Assembly (NCBI GenBank): GCA_019635795.1
Contig: JAHBYV010000020.1
Location: forward strand, 1-64,000
Direction: 5' to 3'
Length of the DNA: 64,000 nucleotides
Source of the DNA: Rhizobiaceae bacterium
Lineage (GTDB): Bacteria; Pseudomonadota; Alphaproteobacteria; Rhizobiales; Rhizobiaceae
Under the pieces are notes generated by a model, which saw only the letters and a program-made list of their open reading frames with translations, searched no databases and was not told the DNA's origin. Position numbers and translations under genes: made by a program. This document shows, piece by piece, positions 56,330 to 64,000 of the stretch. Each line of letters begins with the position of its first letter. Position 1 is the first letter of the stretch.

Positions 56330-57441
56330 CACGTTTGCCAGCTTTTGCCGCCGATATAAGGGCTCTGTTTTCTGCACGTGGGGCAACTGCTGCCGAAGTT
56401 GCAATCGTCCAGCCCGCAGACCCTTTTCTCGATATTGCTGGAGAAGATTTGCGGCGGCGCATATTCTTGACTGAAAGTGAGACGGGTGAGCAGCTTTGCC
56501 TGCGCCCGGAGTTCACAATTCCTGTTTGTCTCGACCATATCGCCAGCAACGCAGCGACGCCGCGACGTTATTCCTATATTGGAGAAGTGTTCCGGCAGCG
56601 ACGCGATGGTCGTCCCGAATTTTTTCAGGCGGGGATTGAGGACCTCGGCGACCTCGATTTTGCGGCCGCAGATGCCCGATCAATTGGTGATGCGCACGCA
56701 CTGCTGCGCACTGTATTGCCGGGCAGAGTGCTTGCGATTGTCCTTGGGGACCAATCCTTGTTTGAGGCTGTTCTGGCTGCACTGGGGCTGCCACGTGGCT
56801 GGCGAATGCGCCTTGCGCGCGCTTTTGGCTCGCCGGAAATGCTGGAGGCGGCTCTTGCCGATCTCGGGAGACCATCAAGCGAAAAAATACTTGCTGGGCC
56901 CACTGCTTTGCTTGTGGCTGACAGTGATGAAGCTGCGCTGGTAGAGCATATCGCAGAAGGAATGCACACGGCAGGAATACCGCTTTCTGCAGGGCGCACA
57001 CCTGAAGAGATTGCGCGGCGCCTTATCGAAAAGGTCAAGCTGGCAAGCGTTCGGCTTTCACCGGAAGCGTTTGATGCTTTGCGTCAGTTCTTGTCGATCC
57101 GCGTGCCTCTGGACCAAGCGGGAGAAACATTATCGACGTTCGCTGAGAGTGCCGGGCTTGCATTGGGCGATGCGTTGTCGCGCTTTTCTTCGCGACTGGA
57201 AGCCTTGCGGCGCGAAGATGTCCCGCTCGATAAAGTGACATATGATGCCGCGTTCGGCCGCCCACTAGACTATTATACTGGTCTCGTCTTTGAGATTGTG
57301 GCTCCTGACGTTGCTCGGCCTTTGGCAGGCGGCGGTCGTTATGACCGGCTGTTGACCATGCTTGGTGCCAAACAGCCGATTCCGGGTGTGGGCTTCTCCG
57401 TTTGGCTGGACCGTATTGAAGCGTTGAGGGCTGAGCAATGA
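56326..57441 (+). CDS. hisZ: ATP phosphoribosyltransferase regulatory subunit
   Basis: A 371-aa HisRS paralogue without tRNA-charging activity that forms a complex with short HisG. Like HisS it has [34 protein letters not shown] and [10 protein letters not shown], but lacks the anticodon-binding domain. The gene overlaps hisS and hisG by 4 bp each (ATGA), so the three are translationally coupled. Confidence 0.92.
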   Translation: MTRLPAFAADIRALFSARGATAAEVAIVQPADPFLDIAGEDLRRRIFLTESETGEQLCLRPEFTIPVCLDHIASNAATPRRYSYIGEVFRQRRDGRPEFFQAGIEDLGDLDFAAADARSIGDAHALLRTVLPGRVLAIVLGDQSLFEAVLAALGLPRGWRMRLARAFGSPEMLEAALADLGRPSSEKILAGPTALLVADSDEAALVEHIAEGMHTAGIPLSAGRTPEEIARRLIEKVKLASVRLSPEAFDALRQFLSIRVPLDQAGETLSTFAESAGLALGDALSRFSSRLEALRREDVPLDKVTYDAAFGRPLDYYTGLVFEIVAPDVARPLAGGGRYDRLLTMLGAKQPIPGVGFSVWLDRIEALRAEQ

Positions 57442-58139
57442 GCATCACCATTGCTGTGCCTTCCAAGGGAAGGTTGCGCGAACAATCGCTGGAAGTTTTC
57501 AGCAAGGCTGGATTGGAAATCATGCTTCCAGCGGATGATCGAAAATATAAGGCGCAACTTGCCGGCTATGAAGGCGTTGAAGTTTCGTTCCTGTCCGCAT
57601 CTGAAATTGCAGGCGAATTGGGGCGAGGCGCGGTTGATCTTGGTATTACTGGCGAAGATCTTCTGCGCGAAAACGTAGCGGATTTGGATAATAAGGCCGA
57701 GATCGTCTCAAGGCTGGGCTTTGGGTTCGCCGACGTGGTTGTCGCCGTGCCGGACGTCTGGCTTGACGTCGATACAATGGCCGATCTGGATGACGTTGCT
57801 GCGGAGTTTCGCCAACGCCACGGAAGGCGGCTCCGAATTGCAACAAAGTATTGGCGGTTAACGCAGCAATTTTTCTCGCAAAAACATGGGATTCAGGTCT
57901 ATCGGATCGTCGAAAGCCTCGGCGCTACCGAGGGTGCCCCTGCTGCCGGATCAGCTGATGTAATCGTGGACATTACCACAACAGGATCAACGCTGAAGGC
58001 TAATCATCTCAAGATACTCGGCGATGGTGTAATTCTCCGCTCGCAAGCCTGTCTGGTTGCATCCAAACGCGAGCGCAGCAATCAGGACACTCAACTGATT
58101 GAGGCGATTACCACGAAGGTTCGCCAGGGATTAGGGTGA
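57438..58139 (+). CDS. hisG: ATP phosphoribosyltransferase catalytic subunit, short form
   Basis: A 233-aa enzyme for the first step of histidine synthesis. It has [33 protein letters not shown] and the phosphoribosyl-binding [16 protein letters not shown]. The short form lacks the C-terminal regulatory domain and needs HisZ, which is encoded just upstream. It ends the hisS-hisZ-hisG operon. Confidence 0.94.
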   Translation: MSITIAVPSKGRLREQSLEVFSKAGLEIMLPADDRKYKAQLAGYEGVEVSFLSASEIAGELGRGAVDLGITGEDLLRENVADLDNKAEIVSRLGFGFADVVVAVPDVWLDVDTMADLDDVAAEFRQRHGRRLRIATKYWRLTQQFFSQKHGIQVYRIVESLGATEGAPAAGSADVIVDITTTGSTLKANHLKILGDGVILRSQACLVASKRERSNQDTQLIEAITTKVRQGLG

Positions 58140-58171
58140 ACGGGGCGCTTGGCCCCGTCCAATGTAGTTCA

Positions 58172-58843
58172 TCATTCGAGCTCGAATGCGCGGGTCTTGG
58201 CAACAATGCCTGCAAGCGCGCCGCCGATCAGTGGCGCGATGATAAACAGCCAAAGCTGACCCATCGCGCCGGTCGAGAACAGCGCAGGCCCTATGGAACG
58301 CGCCGGGTTAACCGATGTCCCGGTGATGGGAATGAGCGCAAAGTGAATTGCGGCAAGGGTCAAGCCGATCGCCAGCCCGGCAAATGCCGTGGCGTGCTTT
58401 TCGGCGGTAACTCCGAGTATGACCATTACGAAAACGAAAGTTGCAATAAGCTCTGCAAGAAACGCGCCCATCACGCTCCAGGAGCCTCGGTCCCATCCAT
58501 TTGCGCCAAAGTTCGTTACGGGAGTGACAGCGCCGGAGCAGATTATCACCAGCGCAAGGGTCGCGATAATCGCCCCAACAATTTGTGCCAATATGTAGCC
58601 GGCTACCTCGCTCGCAGGCATTCTGCCGGCAAGGAATACACCGACCGTGACCGCCGGGTTAAGATGTGCGCCGGATATTGGACCAACTGCATATGCAGCA
58701 CAAATCACGCCAATTCCGAACGCCAATCCTATAAAACCTTGCCCAACAGGCAAGTCGCTTCCAAGGCCGCCCAGCACAACGGACGCCGTCCCCAGGAACA
58801 CCAGCAGGAAGGTTCCCAGAACTTCAGCCAAGTATTTCTTCAT
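58172..58843 (-). CDS. aqpZ: Aquaporin Z
   Basis: A 223-aa six-helix water channel. Both NPA motifs are present (GAHLNPAVTVG and GTSVNPARSIGPA). The selectivity filter looks like a water-specific aquaporin: the Arg after the second NPA and the His in AAIHFALIP. ATG at 58843 follows GGGGA. It converges with hisG. Confidence 0.94.
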   Translation of the reverse strand: MKKYLAEVLGTFLLVFLGTASVVLGGLGSDLPVGQGFIGLAFGIGVICAAYAVGPISGAHLNPAVTVGVFLAGRMPASEVAGYILAQIVGAIIATLALVIICSGAVTPVTNFGANGWDRGSWSVMGAFLAELIATFVFVMVILGVTAEKHATAFAGLAIGLTLAAIHFALIPITGTSVNPARSIGPALFSTGAMGQLWLFIIAPLIGGALAGIVAKTRAFELE

Positions 58844-59016
58844 GTGCAGTCCCCAATTCGATTGCTCGCGAAAGTTGATTCGCGCGACATAATAGCGCGC
58901 CATGATTGCAAAAGAACGGACAGAAGTTTCCTCGGGATACACTCCGAACGGTTGCGCAAAGCTGGACGGCACAGTAGCAACGCGTCAAACGGGTCAACCG
59001 GCATCGGAAAACCGAG

Positions 59017-60306
59017 ATGAGATTAGGCGGCAGGCTGGCAGCAGCCATTGAAGTATTAGAAGACATGCAGCAGCGACGCCGACCGGTGGCTGAGGCTTTG
59101 AAGGATTGGGGTCTGTCTCACCGTTTTGCGGGGTCGGGCGACAGGGGCGCAATCGGCAACATTGTGTATGACGCGTTGCGTCGCCGTTTGTCTGCCTCAT
59201 GGCTCATGGATGATGACAGCGCGCGTGGACAGGCATTCGGAGCCCTTTTGCTGGAAGGGGGCGTTTCGACCGATGCTGTTAATGCGGATTTGAAGGGAGA
59301 TCGTTTCGCCCCCCCTCCACTGACTGAAAAGGAATTGCAGGGCGTGAATGCGCGCCTGGCGACTCCAATGCCGGACCGTGTGCGCGCAGACTGCTCGGAT
59401 TGGGTGATTCCGCACCTGCAATCTGCATTCGGTGACACTTGGGTAGATGAAGCTGCCGGCCTGGCGGCCCGTCCCCCTCTTGATTTGCGCGTAAATACAC
59501 TGCTCGCCGACCAAGATACCGTCCTTCGCGAACTCGCCGATGTGGCGGCCGAGAAAATGGAGATATCCCCCAATGGGGTCCGTATCGGGCCTATCATTGG
59601 CGGCGGAAGACATCCGAATGTGCAAGGCGAGCCTTCGTTTCAGAAAGGCTGGTTTGAGATTCAGGATGAGGGTTCCCAGATTGCTGCTGTTCTTGCCGGG
59701 GCGGAGCCGGGAATGCAGGTTCTCGATTATTGCGCTGGCGGTGGCGGCAAAACGTTGTCGCTTGCAGCGATCATGAGAAATGAAGGGCGTATCGTCGCGC
59801 ACGATTCGGAAAAGCAGCGCCTTGCCCCCATCTTCGATCGTCTTCGTCGTGCCAATGTCACGAATGTCGAGGTCGTGCCCCGGCTCGCCGACCTTGAGTC
59901 GCTCGAGCAAAGCATGGACATCGTGCTGATTGATGCTCCTTGTACCGGGGCTGGCACATGGCGGCGGCGGCCGGACGCAAAGTGGAGGCTCACCCAAAAG
60001 CAGCTCGACCTACGGTGCAGGGAACAGGCCGCAATCTTGCGGGATGCATCGCGGTTTGTGAAGCCCGGCGGGAAACTGGTCTATATTACCTGCTCGGTAT
60101 TCGATGCCGAGAACAGCGACCACTTGGCGGCATTCGCCAGTGCAAACCCGCAGTTTGCCATCATGGATCATGGAAAACTCTGGAACGATCGGTTCCCACA
60201 TGCACCAAATGCGGCGCGTGCAGGAACTGCCAGCGGAATAAGACTCACCCCCCATCTCAGTGGAACCGACGGGTTCTATTTCGCTGCGTTACAACGCTGT
60301 GCGTGA
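59017..60306 (+). CDS. RsmB/NOP2-family RNA (cytosine-5) methyltransferase
   Basis: A 429-aa SAM-dependent enzyme. An N-terminal NusB-like helical domain (about 1-130) precedes the methyltransferase domain with VLDYCAGGGGKTLSLA (SAM site), the catalytic cysteine motifs DAPCTGAGTWRRRPD and VYITCSVF, and the C-terminal DGFYFAAL. It resembles RsmB of 16S rRNA; the true substrate is not shown. Confidence 0.9.
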   Translation: MRLGGRLAAAIEVLEDMQQRRRPVAEALKDWGLSHRFAGSGDRGAIGNIVYDALRRRLSASWLMDDDSARGQAFGALLLEGGVSTDAVNADLKGDRFAPPPLTEKELQGVNARLATPMPDRVRADCSDWVIPHLQSAFGDTWVDEAAGLAARPPLDLRVNTLLADQDTVLRELADVAAEKMEISPNGVRIGPIIGGGRHPNVQGEPSFQKGWFEIQDEGSQIAAVLAGAEPGMQVLDYCAGGGGKTLSLAAIMRNEGRIVAHDSEKQRLAPIFDRLRRANVTNVEVVPRLADLESLEQSMDIVLIDAPCTGAGTWRRRPDAKWRLTQKQLDLRCREQAAILRDASRFVKPGGKLVYITCSVFDAENSDHLAAFASANPQFAIMDHGKLWNDRFPHAPNAARAGTASGIRLTPHLSGTDGFYFAALQRCA

Positions 60307-60442
60307 GGAGGTCAGTTTGTCAGATACAAGCTTTGGTAGAGCAGGCTGGTTCAATTTAAAGAATTGCCGTTCGTTTTTCCGTGACCTTCTCGCCATTTTT
60401 CGATAGTTACCAGCGCTGATACATAGGACTGGAAGCAAAAAA

Positions 60443-62281
60443 ATGCCTGCATATCGCTCACGCACCACAACCCACGGACGCAATATGGCTGGCGCGCGCG
60501 GACTATGGCGCGCCACCGGCATGAAGGATAGCGATTTCGGAAAGCCGATTATCGCAGTGGTGAACTCATTCACCCAGTTTGTGCCCGGCCACGTCCATCT
60601 GAAGGACCTTGGGCAACTTGTTGCGCGCGAGATTGAAAATGCCGGCGGTGTAGCCAAAGAGTTCAACACCATCGCGGTGGATGATGGCATCGCAATGGGC
60701 CATGACGGCATGTTGTACTCACTGCCTTCACGCGAGCTGATTGCCGATAGCGTGGAGTATATGGTGAACGCTCACTGCGCGGATGCGATGGTGTGCATCT
60801 CCAATTGCGACAAGATCACGCCGGGAATGTTGATGGCATCCCTGCGGCTCAACATTCCGACAGTGTTCGTATCGGGCGGGCCGATGGAGGCCGGAAAGGT
60901 CGTGCTTTCAGGTAAAAGCCACTCTCTCGACCTTATTGACGCAATGGTTGCCGCAGCGGACGATAGCGTTTCCGAGGCTGATTTGAAGGTAATCGAACGC
61001 TCAGCTTGCCCGACATGCGGCTCCTGCTCGGGAATGTTCACGGCAAATTCCATGAACTGTCTGACGGAAGCGCTGGGGCTTTCCTTGCCGGGCAATGGCT
61101 CCACGCTTGCCACCCACGCAGATCGCCGCCGCCTGTTCGTGGAAGCTGGCCACCTGATCGTCGATTTGGCCCAACGTTGGTATGAGCAGGAAGACGCAAG
61201 CGCATTGCCTCGCACAATCGCAAACAAGGCGGCATTCGAAAACGCAATGTCGCTTGACATTGCCATGGGTGGATCGACCAACACAGTCCTGCACATTCTT
61301 GCTGCGGCACAGGAAGGTGAAATCGATTTTACAATGGACGACATCGACCGGCTTTCGCGTAAGGTGCCGTGTCTGTCCAAGGTTGCTCCGGCAAAGAACG
61401 ACGTCCATATGGAGGACGTACATCGTGCCGGCGGCATAATGCGTATTTTGGGTGAGCTGGACCGCGGCGGGCTTATCAATCGCGAATGTGCGACCGTCCA
61501 TGCGTCGACACTCGGAGCAGCGATTGACCGGTGGGACATCACCCGCACCAATTCTGAATCTGTAAGGACGTTCTTCCGCGCAGCGCCGGGTGGAATCCCG
61601 TCACAGGTCGCATTCAGCCAGGAGGCGCGCTGGGATGATCTCGATACCGACGGAGAAAAAGGCGTCATTCGCTCAGTTGAGCATCCTTTTTCCAAGGATG
61701 GCGGGCTTGCGGTACTGAAAGGCAATATCGCGCTGGATGGCTGCGTGGTGAAAACGGCCGGGGTTGATGAAAGCATTCTGAAATTCAGCGGCCCTGCACG
61801 CGTCTTCGAAAGTCAGGATGCTGCCGTGAAAGGCATCTTGTCCAACGAGGTGAGTGCGGGCGACGTGGTTGTTATCCGATACGAGGGGCCGCGCGGCGGT
61901 CCGGGTATGCAGGAAATGCTATACCCGACGAGCTATCTGAAATCCAAAGGCCTTGGCAAAGCATGTGCATTGCTCACCGACGGGCGTTTTTCCGGCGGCA
62001 CCTCTGGCCTTTCCATCGGCCACGTCTCGCCAGAAGCAGCCGAAGGCGGGGCAATAGGCTTGGTTCGTGATGGCGATACAATCGAAATCGATATACCGAA
62101 TCGCACTATCAATCTCGCGATCAGCGATGCTGAGCTTGCCGAACGTCGTAAATCGCAAGAGGCAAAAGGCTGGAAGCCGGTCGAAAAGCGCAAGCGCAAT
62201 GTGACCAAGGCGCTGCGCGCATATGCGGCCTTTGCGACCAGCGCGGACAAGGGCGCGGTACGCAGGCTACCCGACGAATAA
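60443..62281 (+). CDS. ilvD: Dihydroxy-acid dehydratase
   Basis: A 612-aa iron-sulfur dehydratase of branched-chain amino acid synthesis. Cluster-ligand motifs are [19 protein letters not shown] and [18 protein letters not shown], and [17 protein letters not shown] closes the active site. It is paralogous to edd earlier in the window. GGAAG precedes the ATG. The 136-bp leader shows no attenuator I can identify. Confidence 0.96.
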   Translation: MPAYRSRTTTHGRNMAGARGLWRATGMKDSDFGKPIIAVVNSFTQFVPGHVHLKDLGQLVAREIENAGGVAKEFNTIAVDDGIAMGHDGMLYSLPSRELIADSVEYMVNAHCADAMVCISNCDKITPGMLMASLRLNIPTVFVSGGPMEAGKVVLSGKSHSLDLIDAMVAAADDSVSEADLKVIERSACPTCGSCSGMFTANSMNCLTEALGLSLPGNGSTLATHADRRRLFVEAGHLIVDLAQRWYEQEDASALPRTIANKAAFENAMSLDIAMGGSTNTVLHILAAAQEGEIDFTMDDIDRLSRKVPCLSKVAPAKNDVHMEDVHRAGGIMRILGELDRGGLINRECATVHASTLGAAIDRWDITRTNSESVRTFFRAAPGGIPSQVAFSQEARWDDLDTDGEKGVIRSVEHPFSKDGGLAVLKGNIALDGCVVKTAGVDESILKFSGPARVFESQDAAVKGILSNEVSAGDVVVIRYEGPRGGPGMQEMLYPTSYLKSKGLGKACALLTDGRFSGGTSGLSIGHVSPEAAEGGAIGLVRDGDTIEIDIPNRTINLAISDAELAERRKSQEAKGWKPVEKRKRNVTKALRAYAAFATSADKGAVRRLPDE

Positions 62282-62369
62282 TCATTGTTGCATTGCACAA
62301 AACCAGATTAGATTGTGGCAGCAATTGTTGTAGCGCGCCGGAGTGGAAGCTCCGGCTCGGAGGGTTGAA

Positions 62370-62825
62370 ATGGCTGCCAGGATCGTACCGCCAGCAGATT
62401 TTGAAGAGAGAGTTCGAGCCTCATTTGCCAAGCAACAGGCAATGAGCACCATTGGCGCCGAACTCACCCATGTCGCGCCGGGCACTATTGAGATTGAATT
62501 GCCATTCGATGAAAGGCTGACGCAGCAGCACGGCTTCCTCCACGCTGGCATTATTTCAGCCGCCTTGGATTCTGCTTGCGGCTATGCCGCATTCACGCTC
62601 ATGCCTCCCGAGGCAGGTGTGCTCACCATTGAATTTAAAGTGAACCTTTTGGCACCAGGCAAAGGCCAGCGGTTCCTGTTCAGAGGATCAGTCACCAAGC
62701 CTGGCCGCACCATCATTGTTGCGGATGGCGAAGCCTATGCGATGAACGATGGCGAGGCGAAGCTGATTGCAACTATGACCGGCACGATGATGACCATTAC
62801 CGGACGCGAAGGTATTGCAGGTTGA
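62370..62825 (+). CDS. PaaI-type hotdog thioesterase
   Basis: A 151-aa hotdog-fold protein. The family motif HGFLHAGIISAALDSACGYAA contains the conserved HGG-like region and a Asp/Glu position used in PaaI enzymes, followed by LTIEFKVNLLAPGKG. It should hydrolyse an acyl-CoA; substrate unknown. ATG at 62370 follows GGAGG. The next gene overlaps its stop (TTGA). Confidence 0.85.
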   Translation: MAARIVPPADFEERVRASFAKQQAMSTIGAELTHVAPGTIEIELPFDERLTQQHGFLHAGIISAALDSACGYAAFTLMPPEAGVLTIEFKVNLLAPGKGQRFLFRGSVTKPGRTIIVADGEAYAMNDGEAKLIATMTGTMMTITGREGIAG

Positions 62826-63469
62826 TTCCAGTAACCTCTGTTTGCGGCCACAAGGTGCTCTTCGCCATGGCGGCAGAAGCCGAGTACGGCCCAAACCTGA
62901 AACGCATGTTCGATCCGCTTATGACGGGCGTGGGACCGGTCGAGGCCGGCATGATGATGGGTGCGGGGTTGGCTCGGCTGGAGGCGGGGCAGGGGCTTCC
63001 CGATCTGGTAGTTTCTTTAGGCTCAGCCGGAAGCAGAACTCTGGAACAAACCGAGGTCTATCAGGCAATTTCCGTTTCTTATCGAGACATGGACGCGTCA
63101 GCCCTGGGATTTCCCAAAGGCAAGACGCCGTTTCTCGATTTGCCAGAAGTGGTCGCCATGCCGCTGCGGATTCCGGAAATTAAAGAAGCTTCGCTTTCCA
63201 CTGGCGCAAATGTCGTTTCGGGCAATGCCTACGACACGATAGAAGCTGGGATGGTGGATATGGAAACTTTCGCTGTATTGCGGGCCTGCCAACACTTCAA
63301 CGTGCCAATGATCGCGCTGCGCGGGATTTCGGACGGCGCCGCTGATTTGCAGCATGTCAGCGATTGGTTGGAGTATCTTCACGTGATCGACGAGAAGCTG
63401 GCTGCAGCAGTGGCCAAGCTGGAACTTTCATTAGCTCAAGGTAATCTCTTTAATTCAACCAAAAGATGA
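62822..63469 (+). CDS. 5'-methylthioadenosine / S-adenosylhomocysteine nucleosidase-like protein
   Basis: A 215-aa member of the PNP/UDP family. It has VLFAMAAEAEYG, MTGVGPVEAGMMMG, VSLGSAGS, and the diagnostic MVDMETFAVLRACQHFNVP and RGISDGAADL with the catalytic Asp. It should cleave adenine from MTA or SAH. The likely start is TTG at 62822, whose last two bases share the upstream stop; an ATG at 62868 would truncate the first beta strand. Confidence 0.82.
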   Translation: MIPVTSVCGHKVLFAMAAEAEYGPNLKRMFDPLMTGVGPVEAGMMMGAGLARLEAGQGLPDLVVSLGSAGSRTLEQTEVYQAISVSYRDMDASALGFPKGKTPFLDLPEVVAMPLRIPEIKEASLSTGANVVSGNAYDTIEAGMVDMETFAVLRACQHFNVPMIALRGISDGAADLQHVSDWLEYLHVIDEKLAAAVAKLELSLAQGNLFNSTKR

Positions 63470-63564
63470 GCCGGTTGAATCTCCACATCATGAAACAGAA
63501 TCAAAATATCCGCTGCGCCCTGTAACCCATTGCACAGACTCACTTCTTTCTTTAAATGCCCGCC

Positions 63565-64000
63565 ATGACGAACAAAGTGCACCCCGACGCCATCCTTATC
63601 ATCGATTTCGGAAGCCAGGTAACGCAATTGATTGCGCGAAGGGTTCGTGAGGCCGGTGTCTATTCCGAAATCGTGCCGTTCCAATCTGCCGCTGAGGCAT
63701 TTGACCGACTTCGTCCCAAAGGCGTCATTCTATCTGGGAGCCCTGCTTCAACAATAGATATTGGCAGCCCGCGCGCGCCTGAGATTGTCTTCAGTTCGGG
63801 AGTTCCGGTTCTGGGCATCTGCTATGGCGAGCAGACTATGTGCGCCCAGCTCGGCGGCAAGGTGGAAGCGGGTCAGCATAGGGAATTTGGCCGGGCATTC
63901 CTGGAAATCGAGAACGAATGTGAATTGTTTGATGGCGTGTGGGCAAAAGGAACGCGCCATCAGGTCTGGATGAGCCACGGCGACCGGGTGACTGCAATTC
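63565..64000 (+). CDS. guaA: GMP synthase (glutamine-hydrolysing), N-terminal part
   Basis: Only the first 145 residues are in the window. They form the class I amidotransferase domain of Gua[31 protein letters not shown], the nucleophile motif [15 protein letters not shown], and [11 protein letters not shown] with part of the catalytic region. GuaA makes GMP from XMP. ATG at 63565 or 63556 starts it; neither has a clear ribosome site. The frame is open at the window end. Confidence 0.95.
   Translation, partial: MTNKVHPDAILIIDFGSQVTQLIARRVREAGVYSEIVPFQSAAEAFDRLRPKGVILSGSPASTIDIGSPRAPEIVFSSGVPVLGICYGEQTMCAQLGGKVEAGQHREFGRAFLEIENECELFDGVWAKGTRHQVWMSHGDRVTAI

Noticed and set aside
55094-56404. 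Long minus-strand frame (436 aa) opposite hisS
   Set aside because: It is the antisense shadow of hisS; composition follows hisS codon bias and no domain is visible.
60307-60442. Possible amino-acid attenuator before ilvD
   Set aside because: No leader peptide rich in branched-chain codons and no alternative hairpins were visible.
60772-61776. 334-aa minus-strand frame inside ilvD
   Set aside because: Antisense to a complete, well-conserved ilvD; no start signal or domain.
1-64000. CRISPR arrays, prophage genes, integrases, toxin-antitoxin or restriction systems
   Set aside because: None seen; the only clear repeats are the two-copy element at the left end, and no such genes occur in any frame.

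Overview
The window is a contiguous stretch of alphaproteobacterial chromosome, most likely from the Hyphomicrobiales (the Brucella / Phyllobacteriaceae / Rhizobiaceae side). The evidence is the gene set and order: zwf-pgl-edd, hisS-hisZ-hisG, a divergent aceA / ScfR-type regulator pair, a VtlR/LsrB-like LysR gene next to a DUF1127 gene, a PdhS-type histidine kinase, plant-type gshA and a HisZ-dependent short HisG. A tRNA-His with A73 and no G-1, and a perfect Irr-type iron box, agree with this. The species cannot be named from the sequence alone.

Layout. 1-2.1 kb is the most accessory-looking part: two near-identical 60-bp direct repeats, no recognisable gene up to 753, then a membrane-anchored alpha/alpha-toroid protein. 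2.2-8.8 kb holds a SAF-domain dehydrogenase, proC, a TetR regulator with a small exported protein, folD, a GlxA/AraC regulator and an exported VWA protein. 8.8-12.9 kb is the Entner-Doudoroff operon zwf-pgl-edd. 13-16.3 kb carries an aldehyde dehydrogenase, an SDR and a nitronate monooxygenase. 16.3-27.6 kb is a nitrogen/polyamine and C2 region: gamma-glutamylpolyamine-type oxidase and synthetase, aceA with its divergent regulator, a DMT exporter and potFGHI. 27.6-34.8 kb has AsmA, acetoacetyl-CoA synthetase and an iron transporter (fbpA, fbpB) under an Irr-type palindrome. 34.8-42.8 kb has the PAS histidine kinase, a phasin with a structured sRNA-like 3' region, tRNA-His, xseA, LysR/DUF1127 and DUF937. 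42.8-54.7 kb includes gshA, rsmE, a disrupted glutamine amidotransferase, a phosphatase, glcDEF, an L,D-transpeptidase and tag. 54.8-64 kb has hisS-hisZ-hisG, aqpZ, an RNA methyltransferase, ilvD, a thioesterase, an MTA/SAH-type nucleosidase and the start of guaA (cut by the window end).

Physiology implied: sugar catabolism through Entner-Doudoroff, acetate/fatty-acid growth through the glyoxylate bypass, PHB metabolism (phasin, acetoacetyl-CoA synthetase), glycolate oxidation, uptake and gamma-glutamylation of polyamines, and periplasmic ferric-iron uptake. Most of the window is conserved housekeeping DNA. I see no defence system, prophage, integron, CRISPR array or intact insertion sequence. 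The signals most worth following are RNA-level: a three-hairpin RNA with CCUCCUCCC-type loops after the phasin gene, a C-rich-loop structured 3' region after the DUF1127 gene, and an fbpB gene whose conserved N-terminus lacks any ATG, GTG or TTG start.
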